A stretch of DNA of 64,000 nucleotides from Bog-793 sp963803025. Lineage in GTDB: Bacteria; Actinomycetota; Acidimicrobiia; Acidimicrobiales; Bog-793. Each line of letters opens with the position of its first letter. Positions within the stretch are counted from its first letter, which is position 1. The position numbers were made by a program, and so were the translations under genes. The stretch lies in contig CAWDKZ010000020.1 in the NCBI GenBank assembly GCA_963803025.1, positions 338,097 through 402,096 of the forward strand. The letters are read 5' to 3'. Under the pieces are notes generated by a model. It ran no database searches. It saw only the letters and a list, made by a program, of their open reading frames with translations, and was not told the origin of the DNA. Below are positions 44,594 to 53,731 of the stretch, piece after piece.

Positions 44594-44833
44594 CCGGAGC
44601 CCCGCCGCCGAGATGAGGCTGCCGATGGTGGAGGCGATACGTGTCGAGCCACTGGCCGCAGAGGTCGCCGTTTGCCGACCGCCTCGATGCCACGGCGCAA
44701 CTTGCCCGACTCCGCCGGGCGCAGGCCGCGGAGCCGCCCCCCAGGATTCCGTGAGTTCACCGCGAGTGTCCCGTCGGTGTCAGGCGCCGACGGTTGGAGA
44801 GATATGGCCGCAGATGAGGACCTCTGTTGGCGG

Positions 44834-45178
44834 CGAGCCGACCTATAGGCGGGATTCTGTCCCCGGAGCGGATCGCCCCGGGGGGTGGCCATCCATCTAC
44901 GCGGCCCACCTGGGGACATCGGACGGGCAGCCCGTCCCACGCTTGGCCTTGCTCCGGGTGGGGTTTACCGAGCCGGCCGGGTCACCCCGGCCGCTGGTGC
45001 GCTCTTGCCGCACCGTTTCACCCTTGCCTGTGCCTTGCGGCCATCGGCGGTCTGCTCTCTGTTGCACTTTCCTTCGGGTCGCCCCGACTGGCCGTTAGCC
45101 AGCACCCTGCCCTGCGGAGTCCCGACCTTCCTCGAACGGGGTGCCGCGCACCCCATCCGCGGCCACCCGGCCGACTCG
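44834..45178 (-). ncRNA. rnpB: RNase P RNA (bacterial class A)
   Basis: On the minus strand the RNA starts near 45178 and ends near 44834 (~345 nt). Conserved blocks are present: GAGGAAGGTCGGGACTCC near the 5' end, GAAACGGTGCGGCAAGAG and GGTAAACCCCACC centrally, and ACAGAATCCCGCCTATAGG at the 3' end. The ends pair as P1: CGAGTCGGCC with GGTCGGCTCG (with two G-U pairs). It is the catalytic RNA of tRNA 5' processing. The divergent xseA transcript starts about 90 bases away. Confidence 0.93.
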
Positions 45179-45257
45179 TCGCCGGACCCATTGTCGCGCT
45201 CGGCGCGGTACGTCGCCGCCGACGAGGGCGGTCCGCGTCGCCCAACGAGCCCCCAGG

Positions 45258-45263
45258 TAGCCT
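45258..45263 (+). promoter_or_regulatory. -10 element for a leaderless xseA transcript
   Basis: TAGCCT lies 7 bases before GTG 45271. No ribosome binding site precedes the GTG. This supports the chosen start of xseA. Confidence 0.45.
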
Positions 45264-45270
45264 TCGTCGT

Positions 45271-46884
45271 GTGGTGTCCGACGGCGTGCCGGAGGAGCAG
45301 CGCTTCAATTTCGCGACCGGCGACGACGCGAGCGCCGGCACGGGCGCCGAGCTGAAGCGACGGATCGACGACGTCCTCGCCGCGGCGCGGCGCGCGGAAC
45401 AGCGCCGCGGAACGAGGGGCGCACGTGGTCGCCAGGAGGGTCGGCGCCTGCCGGGCGCGGCCCGCTCGGGTCGGGTTCCGCCCGACCGGGAGGCGGACCC
45501 CGGGGCGTCCGACAACCTCGGGCGGTCGCCGGTCGACGACGCGCTCTCGGTCAGTCAGTTCTACGAACGTGTCAAGGCCGCGCTCGTCCGCGAGTTCACC
45601 GAGGACGTCTGGGTTGTCGGCGAGATTCGCGGCCTGCGCGAAAGCCGGGGCCACCACTACATCGAGCTCGCGGACGAATCCGCCGACCAAGCCGAGCGCG
45701 CCGGCGTCGCGCAGCTCGAGGTCGTCTGCTGGGCGCGGGACTGGCCGAGCGTCGCCGCGGCGCTCGCCGCAGCTGGTGTCGCGCTCGAGCCGGGTCGCGT
45801 CGTGCGGGTGCGCGGGCGCGTCTCGGTCTGGGAGGGTGGCAGCAAGCTCCGCTTCACGCTCACCGAGCTCGACATCGAGGCGTTGCTCGGTGGCATCGCG
45901 GCGGCACGGCGTCGCCTCGTGCACACGCTCGAGGTCGAAGGCCTCTTGCACGCCAACCAGCGCCTCGAGCTCTCGCTCGTGCCGTTGCGCGTCGGCGTCG
46001 TCACGAGTCCCGGGTCCGAGGCGCACCGTGACTTCGTCGGGCAGCTCGACCGTTCCGGTTTCGCCTTCGAGGTGTTCTTCGAGGCGACGCTCGTCCAGGG
46101 CGCCGAGGCACCGGATCAGATCGCCGCGGCCCTCGGCCGTCTCAGGTCGGTGCCGATCGATCTCGCGGTCGTTGTGCGCGGCGGGGGGGCACGCGGTGAC
46201 CTCGCCGCTTTCGATTCCGAACCGGTCGCGCGCGCCATCGCGACGGCCCCCTTCCCGGTCTGGACGGGGATCGGGCACACCGGCGACCGGTCGGTCGCCG
46301 ACGAGGTCGCGCACCGGGCCATGATCACGCCGACGCAGTGCGGTGAGGCCGTCGTGGCTCGGGTCGCCGAGTACCTCGGCGAGATCGAACGCAAGGCGGG
46401 GGTGCTGACCGGTCTCGCGCGAGCGAGACTCGACTCAGCCGCCTACCAACTCGCGGCCGGTGCCGCGGCGCTGGCGCGCAGCGCGCGCCATCAGATCGAG
46501 TGGAGAGGGGTGGAGCTCGCTGCTGCCGGACTCGAGCTGGCTCGGGTCGTGGCGGCGCGTGTCCGTCGTGAAGCGTCCGCCTTGACGGATCGCAGCGGAC
46601 AGCTCGGGACCGCGACGCGCCGGTCCATGGCGTCACACGAGCAGGAACTCGCGCGCCGACAGCAGGTGCTGCGGGCCTTCGACCCGGAGCGCCAGCTCGA
46701 GCGGGGCTGGACGCTGACGAGCGACGGTTCCGGGCGACCGGTGCGGTCCGCGGCGGCGCTCGCGTCGGGCGAACGGATCACGACGCGCTTCGTCGACGGG
46801 GAGGCGGACTCGGTCGTCGAGTCGACCAGGCCGGGAGACGCGAGGCCGAATACGAGAACAAGGACGGATGGGCTCAGACCATGA
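45271..46884 (+). CDS. xseA: Exodeoxyribonuclease VII large subunit
   Basis: A 537-residue protein. After a variable basic head (~85 residues) comes the OB-fold (ALSVSQFYERVKAALVREFT, VWVVGEIRGL), then the catalytic domain with RVGVVTSPGSEAHRDF, VVVRGGGARGDLAAFDSEPV and PVWTGIGHTGDRSVADEVA, and a C-terminal helical stretch. The usual FDxxxL appears as FDSEPV. It forms the ssDNA-degrading nuclease with XseB. GTG 45271 is chosen from the -10 box; the frame is open upstream into rnpB. Confidence 0.9.
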   Translation: MVSDGVPEEQRFNFATGDDASAGTGAELKRRIDDVLAAARRAEQRRGTRGARGRQEGRRLPGAARSGRVPPDREADPGASDNLGRSPVDDALSVSQFYERVKAALVREFTEDVWVVGEIRGLRESRGHHYIELADESADQAERAGVAQLEVVCWARDWPSVAAALAAAGVALEPGRVVRVRGRVSVWEGGSKLRFTLTELDIEALLGGIAAARRRLVHTLEVEGLLHANQRLELSLVPLRVGVVTSPGSEAHRDFVGQLDRSGFAFEVFFEATLVQGAEAPDQIAAALGRLRSVPIDLAVVVRGGGARGDLAAFDSEPVARAIATAPFPVWTGIGHTGDRSVADEVAHRAMITPTQCGEAVVARVAEYLGEIERKAGVLTGLARARLDSAAYQLAAGAAALARSARHQIEWRGVELAAAGLELARVVAARVRREASALTDRSGQLGTATRRSMASHEQELARRQQVLRAFDPERQLERGWTLTSDGSGRPVRSAAALASGERITTRFVDGEADSVVESTRPGDARPNTRTRTDGLRP

Positions 46885-47138
46885 CGCACGAGAACAAGGA
46901 TCAGGCGGGCCCGGTACCGGTCGGCGATCTCAGCTACGCGGCCGCGGCCGCGGAGCTCGACGCGATCGTGCGGGAGCTCGACGAAGGATTGGTCGACGTC
47001 GACGCACTCGAGGTGCGCTTCCGGCGGGCGATCGAGATCGTCGAGGAGCTCGACCGGAGGATCCGTGGGGCGCGGAAGAACGTCGACGCGCTCATGCCGA
47101 GACTGGCGGCGATCGGCGAGGACGGAGCGCCCGACTGA
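46881..47138 (+). CDS. xseB: Exodeoxyribonuclease VII small subunit
   Basis: An 85-residue helical protein with the XseB core LSYAAAAAELDAIVRELDEG, VDVDALEVRFRRAIEIVEEL. ATG 46881 overlaps the xseA stop by 4 bases, so the two subunits are translationally coupled. Small subunits bind in several copies around XseA. Confidence 0.93.
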   Translation: MTHENKDQAGPVPVGDLSYAAAAAELDAIVRELDEGLVDVDALEVRFRRAIEIVEELDRRIRGARKNVDALMPRLAAIGEDGAPD

Positions 47139-47152
47139 CGGCGACGAGCGCG

Positions 47153-47158
47153 TAATCT
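47153..47158 (+). promoter_or_regulatory. -10 element for the ferredoxin reductase gene
   Basis: TAATCT lies 6 bases before GTG 47165. A leaderless transcript separate from xseAB is implied; no clear -35 box is seen. Confidence 0.45.
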
Positions 47159-47164
47159 CGATTC

Positions 47165-48364
47165 GTGCTCCGTTCCGTCGTCGTCGTCGGGGCGTCGCTT
47201 GCGGGGCTGAGGGCGTGCGAAGGCCTGCGCCACGCTGGCTTCGACGGTCGAATCACGCTGGTCGGCGCCGAGCCTTACCTGCCCTACGACCGGCCGCCGC
47301 TTTCCAAGGAGTTCCTCGCTGGGGCCTCCGACGTCGACCGCCTGGCGCTCACTTCGCCGGCCAAGCTCGCTGGTCTCGACCTCGAGCTCGTGCTCGGTGA
47401 GCGGGCGCGCGCCGTCGACCTCGCCACCCGGGTCGTCTCGCTCGCATCGGGGCGTGCCGTCAGCTTCGACGGCCTCATCGTCGCGACGGGCGCGACGCCG
47501 CGGGAGTTGCGCGGTGCGCCGCGTCTCGACGGGGTCCTCACGTTGCGCCGTCTCGCAGACGCCTTCCGCCTGCGCGCGCTGCTCGGCGTCGGCGGGGTGC
47601 GCCTCGTCGTCATTGGGGGGGGATTCCTCGGGATGGAGGTCGCCGCGACGGCGCGCGGACTGGGTGCTCAGGTGACGGTCGTTGAACCCCAGCCCACCCC
47701 GCTCGCGCGTGTGGTCGGACCCCTCCTCGGCCGGGCGATCGCCGAGATCCACCTCGACCATGGCGTCGACCTGCGTACCGGGGTCGGGGTCGAGGGCCTT
47801 GTCGGGGTCGGCCGCGTCGAGGGAGTTCGGCTCGAGGGCGGGAAGATCGTCGAGGCGGACGTCGTGCTCGTCGCGATCGGGGTCGTGCCGGAGACCGCTT
47901 GGCTCACCGGTTCCGGGCTCGATGTTCGTGACGGTGTCCGGTGTGCCGCGACGCTTCTCGCGGCGCCGGGCGTCGTGGCCGCCGGCGATATCGCCCGCTG
48001 GCCGCACCCGCTGCGCGCGGGGACCGTGCGGCTGGAACACCGGACGAACGCCGCGGAACAGGGCGCGCACGCCGCGTCGAGCCTGCTCGCCGGGCCAGGC
48101 GCGGCGGCCTTCGCGTCAGTGCCGTACTTCTGGTCCGACCAGTTCGACGTGAAGATCCAGTCGATCGGCCTCCCGGAGCCGAGCGACGAAGTGCACGTCG
48201 TCGCGGGATCGATCGCCGAACGGCGCTTCGTCGCCTGCTACGGGCGCGACGGGCAGCTGTCGGCCGCCATCGGGTTCAACAGTCCGCGCCAACTCATGAG
48301 TTTCCGGGCGTTGCTCGACCGGCGCGCGACGCTCGAGGAGGCGCTCGCCACGGCGATGTCCTGA
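47165..48364 (+). CDS. NAD(P)H:ferredoxin/rubredoxin reductase (FAD-dependent)
   Basis: A 399-residue two-dinucleotide-fold flavoprotein. VVVVGASLAGLRACEGL binds FAD; PYDRPPLSKEFL is typical of ferredoxin reductases of oxygenase systems; VVIGGGFLGMEVAATARGLG binds NAD(P)H; VVAAGDIARW closes the FAD site; and a reductase C-terminal domain begins at VPYFWSDQFDVKIQSIG. It would pass electrons to a ferredoxin partner such as that of a P450, none of which is nearby. It ends 9 bases from the convergent kinase. Confidence 0.88.
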   Translation: MLRSVVVVGASLAGLRACEGLRHAGFDGRITLVGAEPYLPYDRPPLSKEFLAGASDVDRLALTSPAKLAGLDLELVLGERARAVDLATRVVSLASGRAVSFDGLIVATGATPRELRGAPRLDGVLTLRRLADAFRLRALLGVGGVRLVVIGGGFLGMEVAATARGLGAQVTVVEPQPTPLARVVGPLLGRAIAEIHLDHGVDLRTGVGVEGLVGVGRVEGVRLEGGKIVEADVVLVAIGVVPETAWLTGSGLDVRDGVRCAATLLAAPGVVAAGDIARWPHPLRAGTVRLEHRTNAAEQGAHAASSLLAGPGAAAFASVPYFWSDQFDVKIQSIGLPEPSDEVHVVAGSIAERRFVACYGRDGQLSAAIGFNSPRQLMSFRALLDRRATLEEALATAMS

Positions 48365-48373
48365 GCGGTGGGT

Positions 48374-49813
48374 TCAGAAGGAGATCGCCGACATCGCCGG
48401 CACGGTGCGGAGCGAGCGCGCTCGCGCGTCGAGCCAGCGCTCTCGGTCGAGACGACGCGCCGGCTCGACGACGGGCCCGTGCTGCGCCGTCGAGGCCGCC
48501 TCCGCGAGGGAGCCCCAGATCCCCGTCGCGGTGCCGGCGAGATAGGCCGCGCCGAGCGTCGTGGCGTCCCGCACGAGCGCAGGAGCGATCGGTCGCTGCA
48601 GCGCGTCCGCGAGCAGCTGGAGGAACGTCGCGTTCGCCGTCATCCCACCGTCGACGCGCAGCATTGCGATGTTGACCTCGCCGTCGGCCTCCGCCGCTTC
48701 GAGCAGGTCGGCGCTGCGGTGGGCGATGCCTTCGAGGACAGCCCGGACGAGTTCGGCCCGAGACGTCGAGGCGGCGAGGCCGACGAAGGTGCCGCGCGCC
48801 CCGAAATCCCAGGCCGGCGTCCCGAGGCCGCCGAGGGCCGGGACGAAGATCACGCCACCCGCGTCGGGGACCGACCCCGCGACCTCGTCGGACTCCGCCG
48901 CGTCGCCGATCAGGCCGAGTCCGGCGCGCAGCCACTCGATGCACGACCCCGCCGAGAGCATGATCGCCTCGATCCCCCAGGTGACCTGTCCCGCTTCGCG
49001 CCAGGCGATGATGGGGAACGTGCCGCGATCACCCCGGGAGCTGAATGCAGGGCGGGCCGGGGTGACGCAGTCGAGCATCCCACCCGTGCCGAAGGTGGCC
49101 TTGGCTTCCCCGGGCTTCAGACAGGCCTGTCCGATCAGGGAGGACTGTTGGTCGCCGACAAGCCCGGCGATCAGTGGCTCGCCGGGGAGGGCCGACGCGG
49201 TGGCGACGACACCGGTCGAGTCGACGATCCGGGGGAGCATCGCGCGCGTGAGGCGGAGTTCCTCGAGGACGCGATCGTCCCAGTCGGAGGCGTCGTCGAG
49301 GATGAGACCGGTGACGCCGGCATTCGAGGCGTCGGTGACGTGGGCGGATCCGCGCGAGAGCGTCCACGTGAGATAGCTCTCCACGGTGCCGAAGCACAGG
49401 TCGCGTGACCGGTCGCCATCCCAGAGGTCGAGCAGGTAGGCGAGCTTCGTCGCCGACTGGTTCGGGGAGAGCCGGAAACCCCGCGCCGACAGGGCGAGGC
49501 ACCGGCCGGCTGTGCGCAGGTCCTGCCAGGAGATGCCTGGGGCGACGGGTTGACCGCTCGATCGGTCCCAGACGATCGTGGAGGCGCGCTGCGCCGTGAT
49601 CCCGACGGCCCGGACCGGCCCGCCGGCTTCGAGCGAGGCGGTGGCGACGGCGATCGCGGCCTGCGCCAGGACGGCCGGGTCGAACTCCGCCACGCCGGGC
49701 GAGGGGCGCAGGTCCGGCACGTGTCGCCGGTGCGGATGCTCGACCGCACCGTCGGGCCGGACGAGGGCGGTCCGCACCGAACTCGAACCGACGTCGATGA
49801 CGAGGACGCTCAC
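48374..49813 (-). CDS. FGGY family carbohydrate kinase, glycerol kinase-like
   Basis: A 479-residue kinase. VLVIDVGSSSVRTALV is the phosphate-1 loop, GITAQRASTIVWDRSSGQPV and ISWQDLRTAGRC follow the glycerol-kinase pattern, FGTGGMLD is the phosphate-2 loop, and VDGGMTANATFLQLLAD the adenosine motif. GTG 49813 is chosen as the shortest full-domain start; the frame is open upstream. The substrate could be glycerol or another polyol; the FBP-binding features of GlpK cannot be confirmed. Confidence 0.83.
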   Translation of the reverse strand: MSVLVIDVGSSSVRTALVRPDGAVEHPHRRHVPDLRPSPGVAEFDPAVLAQAAIAVATASLEAGGPVRAVGITAQRASTIVWDRSSGQPVAPGISWQDLRTAGRCLALSARGFRLSPNQSATKLAYLLDLWDGDRSRDLCFGTVESYLTWTLSRGSAHVTDASNAGVTGLILDDASDWDDRVLEELRLTRAMLPRIVDSTGVVATASALPGEPLIAGLVGDQQSSLIGQACLKPGEAKATFGTGGMLDCVTPARPAFSSRGDRGTFPIIAWREAGQVTWGIEAIMLSAGSCIEWLRAGLGLIGDAAESDEVAGSVPDAGGVIFVPALGGLGTPAWDFGARGTFVGLAASTSRAELVRAVLEGIAHRSADLLEAAEADGEVNIAMLRVDGGMTANATFLQLLADALQRPIAPALVRDATTLGAAYLAGTATGIWGSLAEAASTAQHGPVVEPARRLDRERWLDARARSLRTVPAMSAISF

Positions 49814-50085
49814 AACCCGACGGTCCTGTCCACGGCCGAACAGTGTGGCACAGCGCGGGGGAGGCGTCTCGTGGCGCGATCGACGGCGAGGGCGCCCTTT
49901 ACAGCGGGTGCCGGTGGAGGCAGAATACTTGTCCGTCTGCGCTGCGGTTCGTGACGCGCGCCTCTCGGCACCTCTGGCATGCAGGCCCGCGCCGGCCCCT
50001 CTCGCTCGAACGTGTCGTGATGAATGCGTCGAGCACGGCAGCACGAGGATCTGGCAACGCCGGAACGCGAGAAAGTGATCGGTTG

Positions 50086-50316
50086 ATGAAAGTCACGTGG
50101 CGCCAGCGAGCGGCGTGTCGAGGGCTCGACCCCGAGGTCTTCCACCCGCTCTCGGACGAAGAGGCCGAGGATGCGAAGGCCGTCTGCGCGCGCTGCCCCG
50201 TGCGCCAAATGTGCCTCGAGCACGCCATCGTGCACCGCGAGCGCGAAGGTGTCTGGGGGGGCCTCACCGAGCGCGAACGCCGTCGCATGCTCCGCCAGCG
50301 GCAGAAGTCGGCCTGA
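50086..50316 (+). CDS. WhiB-family iron-sulfur regulator
   Basis: A 76-residue protein. Four cysteines at 11, 34, 37 and 43 (C-X22-C-XX-C-X5-C) bind a [4Fe-4S] cluster, and GVWGG is at about 55-59, followed by a basic tail (ERERRRMLRQRQ). This is the standard Wbl layout and is found almost only in actinobacteria. Wbl proteins partner with the primary sigma factor. ATG 50086 is chosen from the domain; the frame is open upstream and a ribosome binding site is not obvious. Confidence 0.93.
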   Translation: MKVTWRQRAACRGLDPEVFHPLSDEEAEDAKAVCARCPVRQMCLEHAIVHREREGVWGGLTERERRRMLRQRQKSA

Positions 50317-50342
50317 CCTGCCGTCCGGCGCGGCCCGCCGCC

Positions 50343-50363
50343 CCGAGGGCGCGACGCCCTCGG
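50343..50363 (+). terminator. Terminator hairpin after the WhiB gene
   Basis: A perfect 9-bp stem CCGAGGGCG / CGCCCTCGG with a CGA loop, starting 26 bases after the WhiB stop. No U-tract. Confidence 0.6.
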
Positions 50364-51093
50364 TCACGCGGAGGAGCCGGTGCCGGCCGCTCCAATCGAG
50401 TCCTGCTGGCTGGGGCGTCGTCGCGCTCAGCACTGAGCGCGGTGATCGGGGCGGCGCATCTTGCCCACGTTCTACGCGTATAGGTCATCTGAAACCGTGC
50501 TATTCGTGTCTGTAACCCCACCGGTCCAGGGCAGATGATGGTCTCGTGAGAAGGCGGGTCGCGACTCAGGAACACGGAGAGTGGCAGTCCAGGGTGGCAC
50601 CGGCTGCCGAGTTTGCGTCAAGTGCGCCGCGTTCTGGCCCAACCGGACAGACGCGGGTGCGCGACTGCGTGGCAGCCGCCGTCTACGAGGCGCGCCGGCA
50701 GTCCCGGCCCGCGACGGGCTCCCGGGAACTCGCCTGGCACGAGGGGTACAGGGGCGCTGGAGACGATGTCGCCGGACGCAGGGCTCCTGAGGAGATCGGG
50801 GTTCGTGAGGGGAAGATGACGGCAGCGATGGCCGTTGCGATCGGACGAGAGAACCGGGGAGGCTCTCGACGCGCCCCCCGGCGAGTCCGTCTCGACGACG
50901 GCTGGACGGCGATGGCGGCCGTCGCGCCGGCGAGCCGCATGAATTGGCCCGGCCGGTCAGGCGCGGCGGCCACCGTCGCCACTCCGACATCTCGCGGCGG
51001 CGTAGGGCCGCCGCCTTGGCCCCCGGACGACCGGGCGGCTTGATCATGACTTGACGCGGTGGGAGCACGAGGAACGTCGGTGACGGCGATACC
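50364..51093. other. Long intergenic region upstream of the HD-GYP gene
   Basis: About 730 bases without a gene I can support. An AT-richer patch lies at 50470-50520. A plus-strand frame at 50546-51043 is low complexity and matches nothing I know. A hairpin GCGGCGGC / GCCGCCGC with a 5-base loop is at 50994-51014, and TTGACG at 51051-51056 looks like a -35 box without a matching -10. No riboswitch was recognised. Confidence 0.5.
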
Positions 51094-52635
51094 GTGCTCC
51101 GCTCCGTTCTCGACACGCTTCTCGATCCGGTCTTCATCATGGCCGCACGCCACGACGCCTCGGGCGCGGTCGTGGACTTCGAGTATCGCTTCGCGAACGC
51201 GGCGGGTCGCCGCCTCTGCGGCCGCCGCTGTGAGGAGTTCCTCGGTCACGGCGAGCTCGAGCTCTTCCCGTCGCATCGGGAATTCGGGGTGTTGGATTGC
51301 TACTCCCGTGTGCTCGCCACCGGCGAGCCCGCGCACTTCGAGATTCCGTCGTCCGCGGAGGTCGGTTTCGGCGGCGCGCTCGACATCTCGGTGGTGAGGT
51401 TCCGCGACGTTCTTGTCGTCAACAGCCGTTTCATCACCGACCAGACGCTGGTGGAACAGGCGCTCAGCAAGGCGACCCGGTCGTTGCGCACCTTCGTCGC
51501 CGCCAGTGAGACCCTCGTGCACGCGCGGGACGAGACCGGGCTGTTCGACGACATCTGCCGGGTCCTCGTCGAGGAGGGTGGCTACGAGTTCGCGTGGGTT
51601 GCCGTTCCGGCGCCGGAGGACCCCGCCGAGGTGGTTTCGCTCGCCTACCACAGGGACGTGAGCCGCGACTACTTCGACGCCATCCACGCCACGTCGGCGG
51701 GTCTTGTCGCGGGAATCGGGCCCGTGATCGAGGCCCTCCGGTCCCGGGAGGTCCAGCTTGTCAACGACGTCGCGGCACTCGCCGAATCGGATCCGTGGTG
51801 CAAGGTCGCCGTCGACCACGGGATGTGCTCGGCGATCGCGCTGCCGCTGATCGTCGAGGACTCGGTGTCAGGCGCCCTCGGGATCTTCGCCAAGCGCGCG
51901 CTCGCCTTCGACCCGGACACGGTGAAGCTCCTCCGGGAGTTTGCGAGCGAGGTCGAATACGGGATCAGGACGCTCCAGGAGCGAACGCGGAATCAGGAGA
52001 ACCTCGAGCAGCTGGCGGCCACCCTCGAGGCGGCCGTGGGCGCGGTGGCGGCCAGCACCGAGTTCGACCCCTGCACGGCGGGCCACCAGCGTGGCGTCGC
52101 GAAGATCGCTGTCGCGATCGCCCACGAGCTGGATCTCGACGCCGACACGACGAAGGGCATCGAGGTCGCGGCGATGATCCACGACATCGGCAAGATCGTT
52201 GTGCCCGCGCAGATCCTCTCGAAGCCGGCCAAGCTGAGTGCCGCGGAGTTCGAGCTGATCAAGGCCCATCCCCAGGCTGGCGTCGACACCATTGCCGGGA
52301 TCAACTTCCCGTGGCCGGTGGCGAGGACGATCCTGCAGCACCACGAGCGTCTCGACGGCAGCGGGTACCCGTTCGGCATCAGAGGCGACGAGATCGGTCT
52401 CGGGGCCCGGGTCGTCATGGTGGCCGACGTCCTCGAGGCGATGACCTCGCCTCGTCCCTACCGCCCGGCCGCGAGCGTCGCCGACGCCCTCGCCGAGATC
52501 GGCGGACAGTGTGACGCGCAGTTCGACCCCGATGTGGCCCAGGCCTGCGTGCGTCTCTACTCCGGGATGAAGCGCCGTCGGTTCGACGGGGATCCCGGCT
52601 ACTGGTTCCCCTCTGCCGCCGCCGTGGCTTTCTAG
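51094..52635 (+). CDS. PAS-GAF-HD-GYP protein, probable cyclic-di-GMP phosphodiesterase
   Basis: A 513-residue cytoplasmic signalling protein. Residues ~1-125 look like a PAS fold (LLDPVFIMAARHDASGAVVD, FEYRFANAAGRRLCGRR), ~140-300 a GAF domain (FDDICRVLVEEGGYEFAWVA, MCSAIALPLIVEDSVSGALG), and ~315-500 an HD-GYP domain with MIHDIGKIVVPAQIL (HD near 362) and HHERLDGSGYPFGI (GYP near 427). The HD and GYP residues needed for c-di-GMP cleavage are intact. The start is GTG 51094 with no clear ribosome binding site. Confidence 0.88.
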   Translation: MLRSVLDTLLDPVFIMAARHDASGAVVDFEYRFANAAGRRLCGRRCEEFLGHGELELFPSHREFGVLDCYSRVLATGEPAHFEIPSSAEVGFGGALDISVVRFRDVLVVNSRFITDQTLVEQALSKATRSLRTFVAASETLVHARDETGLFDDICRVLVEEGGYEFAWVAVPAPEDPAEVVSLAYHRDVSRDYFDAIHATSAGLVAGIGPVIEALRSREVQLVNDVAALAESDPWCKVAVDHGMCSAIALPLIVEDSVSGALGIFAKRALAFDPDTVKLLREFASEVEYGIRTLQERTRNQENLEQLAATLEAAVGAVAASTEFDPCTAGHQRGVAKIAVAIAHELDLDADTTKGIEVAAMIHDIGKIVVPAQILSKPAKLSAAEFELIKAHPQAGVDTIAGINFPWPVARTILQHHERLDGSGYPFGIRGDEIGLGARVVMVADVLEAMTSPRPYRPAASVADALAEIGGQCDAQFDPDVAQACVRLYSGMKRRRFDGDPGYWFPSAAAVAF

Positions 52636-52758
52636 CCGAGCAGGATCAGACCTTCTCGCAGCCACGCGCCGGACGAGGCAACCTGGAGTTGGCGTGGTCG
52701 TCGCCGCCTCGGAGCGCTTGTCGCGCGCGAACGGATGACGATGGCACGGTTGGTCGCT

Positions 52759-53466
52759 TCAGCCCCCGTGGCGGGCCGGTCGCGGCACCGCTCGGCTGGA
52801 ACAGTTCGAGGGAGAGGCGAACGCGGGCCAGGTGAGAGCCGCGGCGCGTGCGCTCGCGCCGGTTAGGTCGGGAACGACCCCCAGGCGGAGGAACGCCTGG
52901 AAGATCGCGGCGGCGGCTCGGGCGTCACCGAGTGCGGTGTGCGCAGCAGGGCATCGCACGCCGAGCGCCCTGCAGCAGGCGACGAGCGATCGCGGGCCGG
53001 GCGGCAGGTTCGCCCGTGCGAGGTCGCGGGTGCAGATGCCGGCGCGACGAAGGTGCGGCAGCTCGAGCCCGCACCTCGCGTACTCCGCGGCGAGGTAGGC
53101 GAGGTCGAAATCGAGGACGTGACCGACGACGACGTGCCCGGCGAGGTGCGCCGCGAGCTCCCCGGCGAGCTCCCGGAACGGGGGGGCGGCGACGAGCATC
53201 GACCGGGTGATGCCGTGCAGCCAGCTTGCGCCGAGCTCGCCCTCACCCGGCACGGACACGAGGCTCGTCCACTCCCCGAGCAGGTGACCGTCGGCCGCGA
53301 GTTCGACGATCGCGCACTCGAGAACGCGTGTCGTGGCCGGGTCGAGTCCGGTCGTTTCGACATCGACGACCGCGAAGCGGCTCGCGTCAGCGACGAGGGG
53401 GGCGTCCCGCGCGCTGCGGGGTCCCGCGCGGCCGGTGTTCGGCGGCGAGCTCACCGCGATCGTCAC
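52759..53466 (-). CDS. DnaQ-like 3'-5' exonuclease
   Basis: A 235-residue DEDDh exonuclease. AVVDVETTGLDP (ExoI, DxE), VVGHVLDFDLAYLAAEYA (ExoII) and HTALGDARAAAAIF (ExoIII, HxxxxD) are all present. It resembles the epsilon-like exonucleases of Gram-positive bacteria that are separate from DnaE. The last ~35 residues (after VVPDLTG) are low complexity. It is alone and convergent with the HD-GYP gene. Confidence 0.87.
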   Translation of the reverse strand: MTIAVSSPPNTGRAGPRSARDAPLVADASRFAVVDVETTGLDPATTRVLECAIVELAADGHLLGEWTSLVSVPGEGELGASWLHGITRSMLVAAPPFRELAGELAAHLAGHVVVGHVLDFDLAYLAAEYARCGLELPHLRRAGICTRDLARANLPPGPRSLVACCRALGVRCPAAHTALGDARAAAAIFQAFLRLGVVPDLTGASARAAALTWPAFASPSNCSSRAVPRPARHGG

Positions 53467-53731
53467 GCTCCGAGTGTAGGTGGACGATCTTCCGGCCCGA
53501 TGCGCGTCGGACGGCGCGGCGAGAATGTGCGAAGGCGCAGTTCGAAGGTGGTTTCTCTTCGGGACTCGAGAGTCGTCGGGGACTGAGGGCGCGCGATGGA
53601 GACAGGTATCACACTTTGCTCACAATTCGCGCGCTGATGTCTTACACAATGGGGAGACCATAGGCGCGGAGTGTTCGACGCGGCTTGTCCGGTCGCGGGC
53701 GAAGGGACCACGGACCGAGAGGCGAATCGAC

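Noticed and set aside
50546..51043. A 165-codon plus-strand frame between WhiB and HD-GYP genes
   Set aside because: No ribosome binding site, low-complexity Arg/Gly/Ala composition and no recognisable motif.
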